DNA from: Desertimonas sp963786985
Lineage (GTDB): Bacteria; Actinomycetota; Acidimicrobiia; Acidimicrobiales; Ilumatobacteraceae
Reading direction: 5' to 3'
Length of the DNA: 64,000 bases
Assembly: GCA_963786985.1 (NCBI GenBank)
Contig: CAWBBL010000016.1
Location: forward strand, 124,001 to 188,000
Shown here: piece after piece, positions 62,509 to 64,000 of the stretch
Numbering within the stretch: position 1 is the first letter of the stretch
Layout of the letters: each line of letters begins with the position of its first letter
Made by a program: the position numbers and the translations under genes
Notes under the pieces: model-generated
What the model was told of the DNA's origin: nothing
The model's input: the letters and a program-made list of their open reading frames with translations, nothing else
Databases searched by the model: none

Positions 62509-63753
62509 GTGAGCCGCGCTGCGCATCGATCGGCGTCGAACACCGAACGAGCGCGCATCGCGGCCGTCTACGCCGCCTTCTTCACCAACGGCCTGATCAT
62601 CGCCAGTTGGGTTGCCCGCCTGCCTGCCGTCCGGACACGCCTCGGGGCCAGCGAACCGCAGCTCGGCGCCGTGCTGCTCGGCATCGCGGGCGGCGCCGTC
62701 GTGGCGATGCCCCTGACCAGCCGGCTGTGCGATCGCTTCGGACTTCGTCGCGTCTTGATGATGGCAATGCTCGGATGCACGGCGATGTTCGTGATCGCCG
62801 GCATGACGCCGCGCATCGTGCCACTGGGAGCCGTGCTGGTCGCTGTCGGGTTCGGCTACGGGACCTGGGACGTGTCGATGAACGCCGCGGCCCACGATGT
62901 GGAGGTGAGGACCGAACGGCCACTGATGCCCCGCTTCCATGGCGCCTTCAGCGTCGGCGGCCTTTGCGGTGCGGGCCTCGGCGCCGGCGCCGCGGCCCTC
63001 GGAGTACCCGTCGGCGCCCACCTCGCCATCGTCGGCATGGCAATCACCGTCACCGCGGCACTCGTTGCCCAGCAGTTGCCCGACCTCACCGAGACACCCA
63101 GTCGCCCGTCGGACGACGACTCAGCGCGTTTCACGGCCACGCAATCCGAGGCTCCCCGACGGGTGATCACCCTGCGACTCGTGCTGCTCGGCCTGCTCAC
63201 GGCGTGCACCACCCTCGGGGAGGGGGCAGCCGCCGACTGGGGCGCGATCTTCTTCACCGACGAACGGGGCGCCACTGAATCGGTGGCGGCGATCGGCTAC
63301 GCCGCGTTCGCCGGGGCGATGGCGATCGGACGGTTCGGTGGCACGTGGGTGCTCACCCGGATGTCGCGGGTCACGGCGCTACGGGCCTCCGGCGTGCTGG
63401 CCTCGGTGTCCGTGCTGACGCTGATCACCGTGGAGTCGATGGCCACGGGCCTCGTCGCCATGGTCGGATGGGGACTCGGAGTCGCCCTCGTGTTCCCGGC
63501 CGCGATGAGTGCCGGGGCGGAGAACGCCGAGCGCCCGGCGCAGGGCATCGCCACCGTGGCCACGATTGGCTACGGGGGGTTCCTCGTCGGACCGCCGATG
63601 ATCGGATTCATCGCCGGCGCCGCCGGACTCGGAGCCGGCCTGTTGGTCGTCTCGCTGTTGCTGCTGCTCGTCGTCGTCCTGGCCCCGGCGGCGCGCCGCC
63701 CCGCGCCGTCGACCGCCACGGAACGCGAGATGCTGCATGTCGGGACGGTCTGA
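62509..63753 (+). CDS. MFS transporter (fucose permease-like subgroup)
   Basis: 414 residues, 12 predicted membrane segments. ARIAAVYAAFFTNGLIIASW, LTSRLCDRFGLRRVLMMAM (A motif), GFGYGTWDVSMNAAAHDVE and RFHGAFSVGGLCGAGLGAG match the MFS subgroup that includes the fucose permease-like YbjJ family. Transport direction and substrate unknown. GTG start with TAGGGT 6 bases before. Confidence 0.9.
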   Translation: MSRAAHRSASNTERARIAAVYAAFFTNGLIIASWVARLPAVRTRLGASEPQLGAVLLGIAGGAVVAMPLTSRLCDRFGLRRVLMMAMLGCTAMFVIAGMTPRIVPLGAVLVAVGFGYGTWDVSMNAAAHDVEVRTERPLMPRFHGAFSVGGLCGAGLGAGAAALGVPVGAHLAIVGMAITVTAALVAQQLPDLTETPSRPSDDDSARFTATQSEAPRRVITLRLVLLGLLTACTTLGEGAAADWGAIFFTDERGATESVAAIGYAAFAGAMAIGRFGGTWVLTRMSRVTALRASGVLASVSVLTLITVESMATGLVAMVGWGLGVALVFPAAMSAGAENAERPAQGIATVATIGYGGFLVGPPMIGFIAGAAGLGAGLLVVSLLLLLVVVLAPAARRPAPSTATEREMLHVGTV

Positions 63754-63782
63754 CCTGCCGCGGCCGTCGCAGTTGGCTCGCC

Positions 63783-63788
63783 TACCCT
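63783..63788 (+). promoter_or_regulatory. Probable leaderless -10 box (TACCCT)
   Basis: TACCCT is followed by 7 bases and the ATG at 63796, the same arrangement as upstream of glsA. Confidence 0.4.
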
Positions 63789-63795
63789 TGCGACG

Positions 63796-64000
63796 ATGCG
63801 CGCCCAGCCCTGTCGGCTGATTCGGACGTCTCTCCTGGCGTTGTGGGCCATCGGCGCTGTCTCCGTCGTGGCCGGTCACGCGACATCGCCCAGCGCCGCG
63901 GCAGCACCGACGACCACGGCGGTGCCGGCCACGACAGCCGCGGCGACGACGACCGCCGCGCCATCGACGACGATCGCGGCCTCGACGACGACCGGCGTGA
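63796..64000 (+). CDS. Secreted protein, N-terminal part only (cut by window edge)
   Basis: 68 codons visible. Signal peptide (LIRTSLLALWAIGAVSVVAG) followed by an Ala/Thr/Pro linker (TTTAVPATTAAATTTAAPST). Linkers of this type tether extracellular domains in this organism (compare 18773-19258 and 20869-22056). The functional domain lies beyond the window. Confidence 0.65.
   Translation, partial: MRAQPCRLIRTSLLALWAIGAVSVVAGHATSPSAAAAPTTTAVPATTAAATTTAAPSTTIAASTTTGV

Overview
The window is 64 kb of high-GC, gene-dense chromosomal DNA with strong codon bias (G/C at third positions) and frequent GTG starts. The gene set points to an actinobacterium, most likely of class Acidimicrobiia (Ilumatobacter-like). 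Supporting signs are an argS-lysA-hom locus, an ANTAR regulator, an F420-type FrhB protein, the MSMEG_4193/DUF3090/SCO1664 trio and an Anbu-type peptidase. The taxon is inference: no rRNA gene is present.

Layout. 1-6.4 kb: amino-acid and tRNA-charging locus on the minus strand (argS, lysA, a secreted protein, an orphan PemK/MazF-like toxin, hom). Three very small genes with strong ribosome sites lie antisense between lysA and argS. 6.4-14 kb: MetE-C-like methyltransferase, DUF3500, cupin, a UvrA-like ABC ATPase coupled to a VOC protein, GPP34 and an AraC regulator. 14.5-18 kb: CBM48 protein, zinc-ribbon protein, ANTAR regulator with a hairpin-rich upstream region, DUF1269, GNAT, and an hsp20-merR operon with a good promoter and operator-like palindrome. 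18-31 kb: secreted proteins, glutaminase, Anbu peptidase, ornithine-cyclodeaminase-like and D-threonine-aldolase-like enzymes, a sugar-acid dehydratase, DUF5995 and a RibD/DHFR-like reductase. 31-34 kb: SpoIIE phosphatase, then a gene-poor stretch with two structured ~190-bp repeats next to tRNA-Arg(CCG). 34-38 kb: YceI with a divergent XRE regulator, TrhA, a crotonase and a zinc metallopeptidase.

38-44 kb: a sugar ABC transporter (binding protein, two permeases, ATPase). The first three genes are broken by many single-base frameshifts while the protein sequence between them is conserved; the ATPase is intact. 44-48 kb: alkylation repair (MGMT, Ada-AlkA fusion) and an MFS transporter. 47.8-53.4 kb: a peptide/amide-metabolism operon (circularly permuted ATP-grasp, alpha-E, a second ATP-grasp/alpha-E fusion carrying a frameshift, transglutaminase). 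The Anbu peptidase at 23.2 kb is normally encoded beside such genes. 53.5-59.3 kb: amidohydrolase (frameshifted), acetoacetyl-CoA synthetase-like enzyme, acyl-CoA dehydrogenase, FrhB and a lipoprotein. 59.4-64 kb: histidine phosphatase, DUF3090, SCO1664-type kinase-fold protein, a hypothetical, an MFS transporter and the start of a secreted protein.

Many genes overlap by ATGA or GTGA, so translational coupling is common. Several genes have a TANNNT hexamer 6-7 bases before the start codon, which suggests leaderless transcripts. The least explained elements are the tandem small-protein genes (4.3-4.6 kb), the ANTAR upstream hairpins (15.2 kb), the structured repeats (33 kb), the split Anbu/ATP-grasp system and a 22-bp hairpin-forming repeat seen at 48.8 and 60.1 kb.
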